This document shows positions 41,524 to 51,034 of a stretch of DNA of 64,000 nt, in pieces. The first letter of the stretch is position 1. Every line of letters begins with the position of its first letter. The stretch is from Microvirga zambiensis WSM3693 (GTDB lineage: Bacteria; Pseudomonadota; Alphaproteobacteria; Rhizobiales; Beijerinckiaceae): assembly GCF_016735695.1 (NCBI RefSeq), contig NZ_JAERQD010000029.1, positions 1 to 64,000 on the forward strand. Reading direction: 5' to 3'. The notes beneath the pieces were generated by a model. It was given only the letters and a program-made list of their open reading frames with translations. It searched no databases and had not been told where the DNA came from. The position numbers were made by a program, and so were the translations under genes.

Positions 41524-43641
41524 ATGTCATTGCGTCCCTCGATTCTCGATCCCTTATTCGCCCCTGCCACCTCATTGCCGGGTGTCGGGCCGAAGATTGT
41601 CCCCCTCCTCGACCGGCTCCTCGGCGAGCCCGGCAAGCCTGCGCGCGTCGCGGATCTCCTCTTTCATGTGCCCACCAGCGGCATCTCGCGGGAGATGAAG
41701 GGCTCGGTGGCCGACGCACCCGTGGGCGAGCCGGTCACGCTCTCCGTCACCGTCGTGGGCCATCGCCCCCCGCCTCCGGGCCGCCGGGCGCCCTACCGGA
41801 TCCTCGTGGAGGATGAGACGGGCGATGTGACCCTGGTCTTCTTCAATGGCCAGAAGGCACGCCTCGAGAAGATCCTGCCCGTGGGCGAACGCCGCTACGT
41901 TTCCGGCAAGATCGAGCTGTGGGACGGACGGCGCCAGATGGTGCATCCCGACCGTATCCTCGACGACAAAAGCATCGAGAACCTGCCGGCGGTGGAAGCC
42001 GTCTACGGGCTCACCGAGGGCCTCTCATCGCGCATGGTCGGCCGCTATATCGGCGCGGCGCTCGACAAGGTCCCCCGCCTGCCCGAATGGCAGGACCCGG
42101 CCTGGCTCGACCGCAACGCCCTGCCCGATTTCCAACAAGCGCTCCTCGCCCTTCACCGGCCGGACAACGCGGCGCAGCTTTCCGATGAAGCCATCGCCAA
42201 ATCGACCCCGCGCCGGCGCCTCGCCTATGACGAACTGCTCGCGTCCCAGCTTGCCCTCGCGCTTGTCAGAAGCCGCATGCGGCGCCTGCCCGGCCGGGTG
42301 AATGCGGGCGACGGCCATCTGGTCGAGCGGCTGAAATCCGCCCTGCCCTTCGGGCTCACCGGCTCGCAGGCGCAGGCGATCGAGGACATCCGGCGCGACC
42401 TCGTCTCCGACAAGAAGATGCTGCGCCTGCTCCAGGGCGATGTGGGCTCGGGTAAGACCGTCGTTGGTCTTCTCACCATGGCAAGCGCCATCGAGGCCGG
42501 GCGCCAGGCCGCCATGATGGCGCCGACCGAAATCCTCGCCCGCCAGCACTACGAGCGCCTTGCTCCCATGGCCGAGCAGGCGGGCCTGACCATCGCCCTG
42601 CTCACCGGACGCGAGAAAGGCGTCGCGCGCAGGACCATTCTCGCCGGCCTCGCCGACGGCAGCATCCAGATCGCGGTCGGCACCCACGCCCTGTTCCAGG
42701 AGGGCGTGGCCTTCCAGGACCTCGGCGTTGCGGTGGTGGACGAGCAGCACCGCTTCGGCGTCCATCAGCGCCTTGCGCTCGGCTCCAAGGGCGAGGCCGT
42801 CGATATCCTGGTCATGACGGCGACGCCGATCCCGAGAACTCTGGCGCTCACCTATTTCGGCGACATGGACGTGTCGGTGCTGAACGAGAAGCCGGCCGGC
42901 CGCAAGCCCATCGCAACCAAGCTCATCGCCATCGACCGGCTCGACGAGGTCGTCGGCGGCATCGGGCGGGCCATTGCCAACGGCGATCAGGTTTATTGGG
43001 TCTGCCCGCTCGTCGGCGAATCCGAATCCATCGACCTCGCGGCGGCCGAGGAGCGGTTCGAGTTGCTCAAGGGCTTATTCGGCGATCAGGTGGGCCTCGT
43101 GCACGGCAAGATGGCCGGCAGGGACAAGGACGCCGCCATGGAGCGGTTTTCGAGCGGGGAGACGAAGGTTCTTATCTCCACCACGGTGATCGAGGTCGGC
43201 GTCGACGTGCCGAACGCCACGATCATGGTGATCGAGCATGCCGAGCGCTTCGGTCTCGCGCAGCTCCACCAGCTGCGCGGACGTATCGGACGCGGCTCGA
43301 AATCCTCGACCTGCCTGCTGGTCTACAAGGGCCCGCTCGGTCAGGTCGCGCAGGCGCGGCTGGAGATGATGCGCCAGACGGAGGACGGCTTCCGCATCGC
43401 CGAGGAGGACCTGCGGCTGCGCGGCGAAGGCGAGGTTCTGGGCACGCGCCAGTCCGGAACGCCCGGCTTCAAGCTCGCCCGCCTCGAGGTCGACGGCGAT
43501 CTTCTCGGCGCCGCCCGCGACGATGCCCGCCTGATCGTGGATCGCGACCCCGATCTCGTGAGCGAGCGCGGTCAGGCGCTGAGGGTGCTGCTCTACCTGT
43601 TCGAGCGCGATTCCGCGATCCGGCTGCTGCGGGCGGGGTAG
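41524..43641 (+). CDS. recG: ATP-dependent DNA helicase RecG
   Basis: A 705-residue branch-migration helicase that regresses stalled replication forks. The N-terminal wedge/OB domain (about 1-200) includes LLDRLLGEPGKPARVADLLF and VLFFNGQ-like TLVFFNGQKARLEKIL. The helicase core has Walker A LLQGDVGSGKTVVGLL, VVDEQHRFGVHQRLAL (box II), MTATPIPRTLALTYFGDMDV (motif III) and LHQLRGRIGRGSKSSTCLLV (motif VI). The C-terminal wedge-clamp segment is intact. The start at ATG 41524 is divergent from sdhE. It is followed by a compound palindrome and the convergent glmS. Confidence 0.96.
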   Translation: MSLRPSILDPLFAPATSLPGVGPKIVPLLDRLLGEPGKPARVADLLFHVPTSGISREMKGSVADAPVGEPVTLSVTVVGHRPPPPGRRAPYRILVEDETGDVTLVFFNGQKARLEKILPVGERRYVSGKIELWDGRRQMVHPDRILDDKSIENLPAVEAVYGLTEGLSSRMVGRYIGAALDKVPRLPEWQDPAWLDRNALPDFQQALLALHRPDNAAQLSDEAIAKSTPRRRLAYDELLASQLALALVRSRMRRLPGRVNAGDGHLVERLKSALPFGLTGSQAQAIEDIRRDLVSDKKMLRLLQGDVGSGKTVVGLLTMASAIEAGRQAAMMAPTEILARQHYERLAPMAEQAGLTIALLTGREKGVARRTILAGLADGSIQIAVGTHALFQEGVAFQDLGVAVVDEQHRFGVHQRLALGSKGEAVDILVMTATPIPRTLALTYFGDMDVSVLNEKPAGRKPIATKLIAIDRLDEVVGGIGRAIANGDQVYWVCPLVGESESIDLAAAEERFELLKGLFGDQVGLVHGKMAGRDKDAAMERFSSGETKVLISTTVIEVGVDVPNATIMVIEHAERFGLAQLHQLRGRIGRGSKSSTCLLVYKGPLGQVAQARLEMMRQTEDGFRIAEEDLRLRGEGEVLGTRQSGTPGFKLARLEVDGDLLGAARDDARLIVDRDPDLVSERGQALRVLLYLFERDSAIRLLRAG

Positions 43642-43653
43642 GAAACCTCCATC

Positions 43654-43740
43654 GTCATGGCCGCACTTGTTGCGGCCACCCACGTCTGGAGAACCTCACC
43701 GTAGAAAGACGTGGGTGCCCGGGACAAGCCCGGGCATGAC
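43654..43740 (-). repeat. 87-bp compound palindrome, copy B
   Basis: Same element as copy A at 24376-24462 but inverted: GTCAT, stem GGCCGCA-CTTGT-TGCGGCC, ACCCACGTC, a variable centre, GACGTGGGT, stem GCCCGGG-ACAAG-CCCGGGC, ATGAC. The length (87 bp) is identical. Only the centre and a few stem bases differ. It lies between the convergent recG and glmS genes. Confidence 0.8.
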
Positions 43741-43753
43741 GAGGATTGTTTTC

Positions 43754-45580
43754 TCACTCCACCGTCACGGATTTCGCGAGATTGCGCGGCTGATCCACGT
43801 CCTTCCCCATGAAGACCGCCGTGTGATAGGCGAGCAGCTGGATCGGAACGGCGTTCAGGATCGGCGCCACGATCGGGTGTACGGACGGCATCACGATGGT
43901 CGCCATCGTGTCGAGACCGGCTTCCAGAGCCCCACGCTCGTCCGTGATCAGGATGATCCGGCCGCCGCGGGCCGCGACCTCCTGCATGTTCGAAACGGTC
44001 TTCTCGAAAATCTCGTCGTGCGGCGCGATCACGATGACCGGCATGGTCTCGTCGATGAGCGCGATGGGGCCGTGCTTGAGCTCGCCGGCCGCATAGCCTT
44101 CGGCGTGGATGTAGGAGATTTCCTTGAGCTTCAGGGCCCCTTCCATCGCCAGCGGATAGGAGGTGCCGCGCCCGAGATAGAGCACGTCCTTAGCCTTGGA
44201 GAGATCGCGGGACAGGATCTCGATCTGATGCTCCCGCTTCATCGCCTCGGTCATCTGGCCGGGAATGGCAATCAGGGCATTCACCAGCTCCTTCTCATCC
44301 TCGACGCTCAGCGTGCCGCGTGCGCGGCCGGCCGCGATGGCGAGCGACAGAAGCACGGTCAGCTGGCAGGTGAAGGCCTTGGTCGAGGCGACGCCCACCT
44401 CGACGCCGGCGAGCGTTTGCGCGATGACATTGCTCTCGCGGGCCATGGTGGAGGTCGGCACATTGACGACCGACAGCGTATGCTGCTTTTCCGACGTGGC
44501 GTAGCGAAGCGAGGCGAGCGTATCCGCCGTCTCTCCCGACTGGGAGACGAACAGGGCGAGGCCGCCCGGCTCGAGCGGGGCTTCGCGGTAGCGGAACTCG
44601 GAGGCGACATCGATCTCCACCGGGATCCGCGCAAGACGCTCGAACCAGTATTTCGAGATCAGGCCGGCGAGATAGGCCGTTCCGCAGGCCGAAATCGAGA
44701 TGCGCTTCAGGTCCCTGAAGTCGAACGGCAGTTCGATCGGCAATTCAATCCGTTCCGAGGCAAAGTTCGCATAATGGGCGAGCGTGCGCCCCACCACTTC
44801 AGCCTGCTCGTGGATCTCCTTGGCCATGAAATGCCGGTAATTGCCCTTGTCGGCGAGGAAGGAGCCGACGGGGATCTTGTGGCGGGTCCGGTGTACCGGC
44901 TTGCCCGTTTCGTCATGGATATCGGCGCCCTTCCGGGTCAGGATGGCCCAATCGCCATCTTCCAGATAGGCAACCTCGTTGGTGAAGGGAGCGAGCGCCA
45001 GAGCGTCGGAGCCGAGATACATCTCGCCCTCGCCGTAGCCGATGGCGAGCGGCGCGCCATGGCGCGCACCGATCAGCAGGTCGTCTTCACCGGAGAACAG
45101 GAAGCCGAGGGCGAAGGCGCCGCGCAGGCGCGGCAGGGTCACGGCGACGGCCTCGATGGGCAGGCGGCCCTGGCGGATCTCATAGGTGACGAGCTGGGCC
45201 ACCACTTCCGTATCCGTCTCGGTCTCGAACCGGATGCCCTTGGACTCAAGCCCGGTCTTGAGCTCGCGGAAGTTCTCGATGATCCCGTTATGGACCACCG
45301 CCAGCTTGTCGGTGGCATGGGGGTGGGCATTAGTCTCGTTCGGCTTGCCGTGGGTCGCCCAGCGGGTATGGCCGATGCCGATCACGCCCGACAGAGGGGC
45401 CTGGGACAGCTTCGTCTCCAGGTTGCGCAGCTTGCCCTCGGCCCGGCGGCGGTCGAGCCGGCCATCTTCCAGAGTAGCGACCCCCGCGGAATCGTAACCG
45501 CGGTATTCAAGCCGTTTGAGAGCCTCGACAATCTGCGGCGCAACAGGAGTCTTTCCAACAATTCCAACGATTCCGCACAT
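43754..45580 (-). CDS. glmS: Glutamine--fructose-6-phosphate aminotransferase GlmS
   Basis: A 608-residue enzyme making glucosamine-6-phosphate from fructose-6-phosphate and glutamine, the entry to UDP-GlcNAc. The start at 45580 gives MCGIVGIVGKTPVA, placing the catalytic Cys next to the initiator Met as required. A longer frame would bury it. The N-terminal glutaminase domain (about 1-225, with GIGHTRWATHG) is followed by two SIS domains (about 285-600, with ISACGTAYLAGL and FVSQSGETADTLASL). The C-terminus is PRNLAKSVTVE, the classic end. glmU follows the same strand 111 bp upstream, forming a UDP-GlcNAc supply pair. No glmS ribozyme was recognised. Confidence 0.97.
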   Translation of the reverse strand: MCGIVGIVGKTPVAPQIVEALKRLEYRGYDSAGVATLEDGRLDRRRAEGKLRNLETKLSQAPLSGVIGIGHTRWATHGKPNETNAHPHATDKLAVVHNGIIENFRELKTGLESKGIRFETETDTEVVAQLVTYEIRQGRLPIEAVAVTLPRLRGAFALGFLFSGEDDLLIGARHGAPLAIGYGEGEMYLGSDALALAPFTNEVAYLEDGDWAILTRKGADIHDETGKPVHRTRHKIPVGSFLADKGNYRHFMAKEIHEQAEVVGRTLAHYANFASERIELPIELPFDFRDLKRISISACGTAYLAGLISKYWFERLARIPVEIDVASEFRYREAPLEPGGLALFVSQSGETADTLASLRYATSEKQHTLSVVNVPTSTMARESNVIAQTLAGVEVGVASTKAFTCQLTVLLSLAIAAGRARGTLSVEDEKELVNALIAIPGQMTEAMKREHQIEILSRDLSKAKDVLYLGRGTSYPLAMEGALKLKEISYIHAEGYAAGELKHGPIALIDETMPVIVIAPHDEIFEKTVSNMQEVAARGGRIILITDERGALEAGLDTMATIVMPSVHPIVAPILNAVPIQLLAYHTAVFMGKDVDQPRNLAKSVTVE

Positions 45581-45691
45581 CCCCAGCAACTTCCTTAATT
45601 CAATGCAGTCAACGCTACGCTTGTCGCTTCTCATATAGAGAAGCGGTCCCCGGGCGGAATCAACTTGCGTAACCTATTGTGACAGGTGGTG

Positions 45692-47068
45692 TTATTTCTT
45701 CTTCGCGGCCTGGGCCTTTTCCCGGAAATCGATGGCCCAGCCTTCCTTTACAATCTGACGTCCACGCCCCAGACCCAAGGCGTCATCTGGTATATCGTCC
45801 GTAATAACTGAGCCGGATCCCACGAATGCGCCCTTGCCGATGCGGATGGGGGCCACGAGGGCGGAATTCGAACCGATGAAGGCGCCCTCGCCGACCACAG
45901 TGCGATGTTTGCCGAATCCGTCGTAGTTACAGGTGATGGTCCCTGCGCCGATATTGGCCCCGGCACCGATGCTGGCATCGCCGAGATAGGTCAGGTGGCT
46001 GACCTTCGCTCCGGCGCCGAGTTCCGTGTTCTTGATCTCGACGAAGTTGCCGACCTTGGCCTTGGGGCCGATTGAGGCGCCGGGACGCAGGCGGGCGAAT
46101 GGGCCGACGCCTGCTCCGGAGGCGATCCGGGTGCCTTCCAGATGGCTGAAGCTGTGGATGACCACCCCGGCCTCGACGACCACGCCGGGGCCGAAGACCA
46201 CATGCGGCTCCACCACCACGTCCTGGCCGAGCCTAGTATCGTGGCTGAAGAAGACCGTCTCCGGTGCGACAAGGGTTACGCCCGCCGCCATGGCCTCGTG
46301 GCGCAGGCGCTCCTGGATCATGCGCTCGGCGGCCGCGAGCTGAGCCCGGTCGTTGATACCGTGGACCTCCTCTTCCGGAACCACGGCGATGGCGGTCCGG
46401 TGCCCGAGGTCGCGGGCGATCTCGACGAGGTCCGTCAGGTAGTACTCAGCCTTGGCGTTGTCGTTCTTCACCCGGTCGAGAAGGGCAAGGGCCAGATCGC
46501 CGCGGATGGCCATCAGGCCGCCGTTGCAAAGCGTGATTGTCCGTTCGGCTTCCGTCGCGTCCTTATGCTCGCGAATGGCCAGAAGCTGATCACCGGACGT
46601 GATGAAACGGCCGTATCCGGTCGGGTCCTTCGCCTCGAAGCCCATCGCGACGATAGCGGCTCCGTCGGTCAGGGGAGCGCGCAGCTTGGCGAAGGTCTCC
46701 GGCAGAACGAGCGGCGTATCGCCATACGCAACGATCACGTCGTCCGTCTTCTGTTCCAGCGCCTCGCGCGCACTCAGAACCGCATGAGCCGTGCCAAGCC
46801 GGTCCCTCTGCACGAAGATGCGGGCCTCCGGCAGGATCCTGTTCGCTTCCTTCGCCACGTCCTCGCGGTCGGGCCCGATAACGACGGCGGCATCCGTGGC
46901 GCCGCCTGCTTTCAAGGCCGCGAGTACATGTCCCAGCATGGAACGGTTGGCGACCTGATGGAGCACTTTCGGCATGCCGGACTTCATCCGGGTACCTTCG
47001 CCCGCGGCGAGCACGATGGCGAGGCAGGTGCGAGCGGAAGACGTCTTGGAGGTATCGATCGAGGTCAT
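45692..47068 (-). CDS. glmU: Bifunctional UDP-N-acetylglucosamine pyrophosphorylase / GlcN-1-P N-acetyltransferase GlmU
   Basis: A 458-residue two-domain enzyme. The N-terminal uridylyltransferase has [20 protein letters not shown] (the nucleotide loop G-x-G-T-R-M-x-S...P-K) and [11 protein letters not shown]. The C-terminal left-handed beta-helix (about 250-440) shows hexapeptide repeats ([49 protein letters not shown]) and acetylates glucosamine-1-phosphate. It feeds peptidoglycan and lipopolysaccharide synthesis, and possibly the nearby polysaccharide locus. It is co-directional with glmS downstream, so they are probably one operon. Confidence 0.97.
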   Translation of the reverse strand: MTSIDTSKTSSARTCLAIVLAAGEGTRMKSGMPKVLHQVANRSMLGHVLAALKAGGATDAAVVIGPDREDVAKEANRILPEARIFVQRDRLGTAHAVLSAREALEQKTDDVIVAYGDTPLVLPETFAKLRAPLTDGAAIVAMGFEAKDPTGYGRFITSGDQLLAIREHKDATEAERTITLCNGGLMAIRGDLALALLDRVKNDNAKAEYYLTDLVEIARDLGHRTAIAVVPEEEVHGINDRAQLAAAERMIQERLRHEAMAAGVTLVAPETVFFSHDTRLGQDVVVEPHVVFGPGVVVEAGVVIHSFSHLEGTRIASGAGVGPFARLRPGASIGPKAKVGNFVEIKNTELGAGAKVSHLTYLGDASIGAGANIGAGTITCNYDGFGKHRTVVGEGAFIGSNSALVAPIRIGKGAFVGSGSVITDDIPDDALGLGRGRQIVKEGWAIDFREKAQAAKKK

Positions 47069-47252
47069 AAAGTTTCAATCCGGTGGCGCATGGCGCTCGA
47101 GCTGGATCCGAAGAGGTATCTCTGCAGACATTTGGTGAGCGATGAGGCGGTTTCCTGCTTAGGCGTCGTTTACTTCATGCTCACGATTGACGATATGTAT
47201 AAGGCATTCCAACTGTCTGGCTGAAAAGCCTCGTTCACACAAGAGTATCGCT

Positions 47253-48824
47253 GTGCCGGTTCCGCCAAAGGGCCCGTCCCCCTTTCACCCTCGCCGGCGC
47301 GACATGCTGGCCTATATCGGCGCCTCCGTCGCTGGGCTGGCCTACGCGCGGGCCGCATGGGCTCAAACTCCCCAGGCGACGATTGCCGCAAGGATGGGCG
47401 AGAATCAGCGGTTCGACCCGGCGACCGTGATCGACATCGCGCGACAGCTCTCCAAGAAGCCGTTCGTGCCCGCTCCCAACGACCTGCCGGACGTGTTCGG
47501 GAATCTCAATCAGGAACAATATTCCGCCATCCGCTATACGCAGCCGCCGATTTGGAGCAATGAAGCCCGTGGCATTTCCGTGGAGCCCCTCCATCGGGGC
47601 TTCGTGTTCAGAGATGCGGTCGATTTGTATCTGGTCGAGGACGGCGCCGTCAGGCGTATCGGGTACAACCCGTCTCATTTCGAGTTCGGCCGCATCACGC
47701 TACCGAACAACATAGCGGATATCGGCTATTCGGGCTTCAAGCTGATCGCCCAGATCGGAAACGGCAGGCCGTTCGATTTTGCCCTCGTCCAGGGCGGAAC
47801 GTTCTTCCGCGCCATCGCGCGGGGGCAGACCTACGGTGCGATTGCGCGCGCACTGACCCTCAGGCCGGCGGAAGCGAGGGGCGAAGAATTCCCCGTCTTC
47901 CGCGCCTTCTGGCTTGAACGCCCGGCCGTCGGCAGCAACGCCATCACCGTGCATGGCGTGCTGGACTCGGAATCGACATCCGGCGCCGTCCGGATGACGT
48001 TCCGTCCCGGCGACATGACCATCGTCGATGTGGAAACGACGCTCTTCCCGCGCGTCAATCTCGAACATGTGGGCCTCGGCGGAATCGCCTCGACCTATCT
48101 TTACGGGCCGAACGACCTGCTCAATTCCGACGATATTCGCCCTGCGGTCTACGAATCCTCCGGTCTGCAGATGTTCAACGGCTCGGGCGAGTGGCTCTGG
48201 CGTCCGCTGCACAACCCGGAAACCCTGCAGATCTCCGCTTTCGTCGACAACTCGCCGCGCGGCTTCGGCCTGCTGCAGCGGGAGCGCTCGTATGAGGCGT
48301 TCCAGGACGACGACCAGCGCTTCGAGCGCCGTCCGAGCGTGTGGATCGAGCCGCTCGGCGATTGGGGCCAGGGCAGCGTCCAGCTGCTGGAGATCCCCAC
48401 CGACGCCGAGATCAACGATAACATCCTCACCTATTGGCGCCCGAAGGCCCCGATGGCGGTGGGATCCGAAGTGCCGGTGGCCTATCGGCAGTATTGGGGC
48501 TGGAACTCGCCCGAGCGTCCTCCGCTCGCCACTGTGTCCTCCACCCGTTCCGGCCGCGGCAGCGGTGGCCGGCGGCGCCGATTCACCGTCGACTTTTCGG
48601 GGGATATGCTGGGTGACAATTTGCCGGCGGACCTTAAATCGGTTCTAACCGTTGGCCCCGGAACGTTCCAAAACCTCAAACTTTTGCCATATCCGGAACG
48701 AAAGACGGTACGTGTTGCGTTCGAGCTTGACCCGGGCAACGAAAACGCGTGTGAGATGCGCCTGATCCTAGAAGCAGGCGGGAAACCGATTAGCGAGACA
48801 TGGCTTTATCGTTGGACACCGTAA
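47253..48824 (+). CDS. opgG: Periplasmic glucan biosynthesis protein OpgG/MdoG
   Basis: A 523-residue periplasmic protein needed for osmoregulated glucan branching or release. I chose GTG 47253 with AAGAG about 7 nt upstream; a TTG at 47187 is possible. The N-terminus carries HPRRRDMLAYIGASVAGLAY, a twin-arginine-type signal, followed by a cleavage site near AWAQ. The mature part shows the MdoG family pattern: FDPATVIDIARQLSKKPF, YSAIRYTQPPIWSN, VEPLHRGFVFRDAVDLYLV and the C-terminal immunoglobulin-like domain. It overlaps opgH by 25 bp, giving the usual opgGH pair. Export by Tat (as in OpgD) rather than Sec is inferred from the RRRDML motif. Confidence 0.93.
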   Translation: MPVPPKGPSPFHPRRRDMLAYIGASVAGLAYARAAWAQTPQATIAARMGENQRFDPATVIDIARQLSKKPFVPAPNDLPDVFGNLNQEQYSAIRYTQPPIWSNEARGISVEPLHRGFVFRDAVDLYLVEDGAVRRIGYNPSHFEFGRITLPNNIADIGYSGFKLIAQIGNGRPFDFALVQGGTFFRAIARGQTYGAIARALTLRPAEARGEEFPVFRAFWLERPAVGSNAITVHGVLDSESTSGAVRMTFRPGDMTIVDVETTLFPRVNLEHVGLGGIASTYLYGPNDLLNSDDIRPAVYESSGLQMFNGSGEWLWRPLHNPETLQISAFVDNSPRGFGLLQRERSYEAFQDDDQRFERRPSVWIEPLGDWGQGSVQLLEIPTDAEINDNILTYWRPKAPMAVGSEVPVAYRQYWGWNSPERPPLATVSSTRSGRGSGGRRRRFTVDFSGDMLGDNLPADLKSVLTVGPGTFQNLKLLPYPERKTVRVAFELDPGNENACEMRLILEAGGKPISETWLYRWTP

Positions 48825-50995
48825 GCCCCGACGCGAACCCGAATGTTGCCGCCCTTGAGCGGCCCGCATCCGCTATGCCCCCCGAAAAGCACCTCGATAT
48901 GCCGACCCAGTCGCTCCGGCGCTGGTCGGCCTCGGAGGAGCGCAAGCCTGTTCTGCAGCATCCGCGCCTCGGCACATGGCTCGCGCGGCTGTTCGTGTTC
49001 GGCGGCGGCTTGCTGCTGACGGCCTACGGCACCTACGAGATGTACCAGGTCGTGTCGGTGAGCCGCACGACGGCGCTTCAGTGGGTGTTGGTCGGCCTGT
49101 TCACGGTCAATTTCTCCTGGATCGCCGTTGCCTTCACGAGCGCGCTCCTTGGCTTCCTCGCGCTCCTGAGGCGCCCCGGCCATCGCGGTCCGCTGCCCGC
49201 CTCTCTGCAACAACGCACTGCGGTCGTCATGCCCGTCTATAACGAGCAGACCGACCGCACCTTCGCGGCGCTGGAGGCGATCTACGAGTCGGTCCAGGCA
49301 ACCGGTCTCGGCGCACACTTCGATTATTTCATCCTCTCCGACACGACCAACCCGGACGCCTGGATCGCCGAGGAGCGCGCTTTCCTTGCCCTAAGGGAGC
49401 GACTCGGCCCCGGCGCGCGGTTCTATTACCGTCACCGGCAGAAGAACCATCACCGCAAGGCCGGGAATATTGCCGATTTCGTGTCTCGTTGGGGCGGCCA
49501 TTACGAGCACATGCTCGTGCTGGATGCGGACAGCCTCATGACCGGCGACTGCATCGTGCGCCTCGCCGCCGCCATGGAGGCCGATCCCGATGCCGGCATC
49601 ATCCAGTCGCTGCCGCTGATCATCAACCGCAACACGCTCTTCGCGCGCCTTCAGCAATATGCCGCCCGCGTCACCGGCCCGGTCATCGCCATGGGCCTTG
49701 CCGTCTGGATGGGACGCGACGGCAATTACTGGGGCCACAATGCGATCATTCGCACAAAAGCCTTCGCTGCCCAGGGCGGCCTGCCGGATCTGAAGGGCAA
49801 ACCGCCCTTCGGCGGCCATATCCTGAGCCATGACTTCGTCGAGGCCGCTCTGCTTCGCCGTGCCGGTTGGTCGGTCTACATGCTGGCCGACCTCCAGGGC
49901 TCCTATGAGGAGAGCCCGCCCTCGCTGATCGATCTGTCCGCCCGCGACCGGCGCTGGTGCCAGGGCAATCTCCAGCATATGCGGGTTATCGGCGCCAAGG
50001 GCCTGAAGCTGCCGACGCGCCAGCATTTCGCCACCGGCATCATGTCGTATCTGGCGTCGCCGTTCTGGCTGTTCCAGCTGATCGTCGGTATCGCGCTGGT
50101 CCTGCAGACGACCTACATCCGGCCGGAATATTTCGCCCGCGACTTCCGCCTCTATCCGATCTGGCCTCGGTTCGATCCCGAGCGAGCCCTTGCGCTGTTC
50201 GCGCTCACCATGGGGATCCTGCTAGCGCCGAAGGTGTTCGGCCTTCTGCTCATGCTCATCCGCGGCGAAGACCGTCGTGCCTCCGGAGGCGGTATCAGGC
50301 TGATCGTTTCATCCACGATCGAGATCATTCTGTCCGCCCTTCTGGCGCCGATCCTGATGCTGATTCAGTCGGGCTCCGTGTTCCAGATCCTGCTCGGCCG
50401 CGATACGGGCTGGCAGCCGCAGCGCCGCGACGACGGGTCGATCCCCTTCAGGGACATCGTCCGCCGGCATCGCGCTCACACGGTTCTCGGCGCTCTTGCG
50501 GGCATCTCGGCCTTCATGATCGCCACGTCCCTGTTCCTGTGGATGTCGCCGACGATCATCGGCCTGCTGCTCGCAATTCCGCTCTCCTGGCTCAGCGGCC
50601 AGCTCGGTGCGGGCCTGGCCCTGAAGCGGCTCGGGCTTCTTCGCACGCCTGAGGAGTACCGCCCGCCGGACATCGCCGTCCGCGCCAATGAGCTTCAGGC
50701 CCGCAATGCCGGTTTCGGCTTCGACGATGCCGACAGCCTCAGGGCAATCTTCGCGGATGGGACCTTGAGGGAGCGCCACATCGAGATGCTTCCGCACGCC
50801 GCTCCCCGCAAGCGTGGCGTCATCGAGACCGAACGAGCTCTGGCCGAGGCCAAGATCGTTGATGCCGAGACCATCGAGGATGCGGTGGAATGGCTGCACA
50901 ACAAGGAGCGGATGGTGGTTCTTCACGACCGCGCCCTGCTCGACATGCTGGTTCATCTCAAGCCGAAGCCGATCGAAGCACAAGCAGCCGAGTGA
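48800..50995 (+). CDS. opgH: Glucans biosynthesis glucosyltransferase OpgH/MdoH
   Basis: A 731-residue inner-membrane GT2 enzyme that polymerises the linear beta-glucan backbone from UDP-glucose and moves it into the periplasm. N-terminal membrane segments (about 65-130) precede the catalytic domain with VVMPVYNEQTDRTFAALEAI, LVLDADSLMTGDCIVRLAAA (DxD) and LIDLSARDRRWCQGNLQH (the Q/R-x-x-R-W motif). C-terminal membrane segments lie at about 430-615, then a cytoplasmic tail (HNKERMVVLHDRALLDMLVHL). Translation is coupled to opgG by a 25-bp overlap. The length is close to other alphaproteobacterial OpgH. A terminator hairpin follows. Confidence 0.95.
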   Translation: MALSLDTVSPDANPNVAALERPASAMPPEKHLDMPTQSLRRWSASEERKPVLQHPRLGTWLARLFVFGGGLLLTAYGTYEMYQVVSVSRTTALQWVLVGLFTVNFSWIAVAFTSALLGFLALLRRPGHRGPLPASLQQRTAVVMPVYNEQTDRTFAALEAIYESVQATGLGAHFDYFILSDTTNPDAWIAEERAFLALRERLGPGARFYYRHRQKNHHRKAGNIADFVSRWGGHYEHMLVLDADSLMTGDCIVRLAAAMEADPDAGIIQSLPLIINRNTLFARLQQYAARVTGPVIAMGLAVWMGRDGNYWGHNAIIRTKAFAAQGGLPDLKGKPPFGGHILSHDFVEAALLRRAGWSVYMLADLQGSYEESPPSLIDLSARDRRWCQGNLQHMRVIGAKGLKLPTRQHFATGIMSYLASPFWLFQLIVGIALVLQTTYIRPEYFARDFRLYPIWPRFDPERALALFALTMGILLAPKVFGLLLMLIRGEDRRASGGGIRLIVSSTIEIILSALLAPILMLIQSGSVFQILLGRDTGWQPQRRDDGSIPFRDIVRRHRAHTVLGALAGISAFMIATSLFLWMSPTIIGLLLAIPLSWLSGQLGAGLALKRLGLLRTPEEYRPPDIAVRANELQARNAGFGFDDADSLRAIFADGTLRERHIEMLPHAAPRKRGVIETERALAEAKIVDAETIEDAVEWLHNKERMVVLHDRALLDMLVHLKPKPIEAQAAE

Positions 50996-51004
50996 CGGCC
51001 TTAT

Positions 51005-51034
51005 CGAAACCGGGGCATCAAGTCCCGGTTTTCG
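51005..51034. terminator. Bidirectional terminator between opgH and the LysR gene
   Basis: AAACCGGG and CCCGGTTT form an 8-bp stem with a 9-nt loop (GCATCAAGT) that contains the LysR gene's stop codon. CGAAA and TTTTCG flank it on either side, giving U-rich ends in both directions between convergent genes. Confidence 0.7.

Noticed and set aside
24353-43740. CRISPR array formed by the repeats
   Set aside because: The repeats are isolated palindromes in different intergenic regions, not short repeats with regular spacers.
43667-45598. 643-codon plus-strand frame opposite glmS
   Set aside because: It mirrors glmS in antisense; no domain was seen and the glmS reading has all catalytic motifs.
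45581-45691. glmS ribozyme upstream of glmS
   Set aside because: The ribozyme core is not recognisable in this 111-bp gap, and it is a feature of Gram-positive bacteria.
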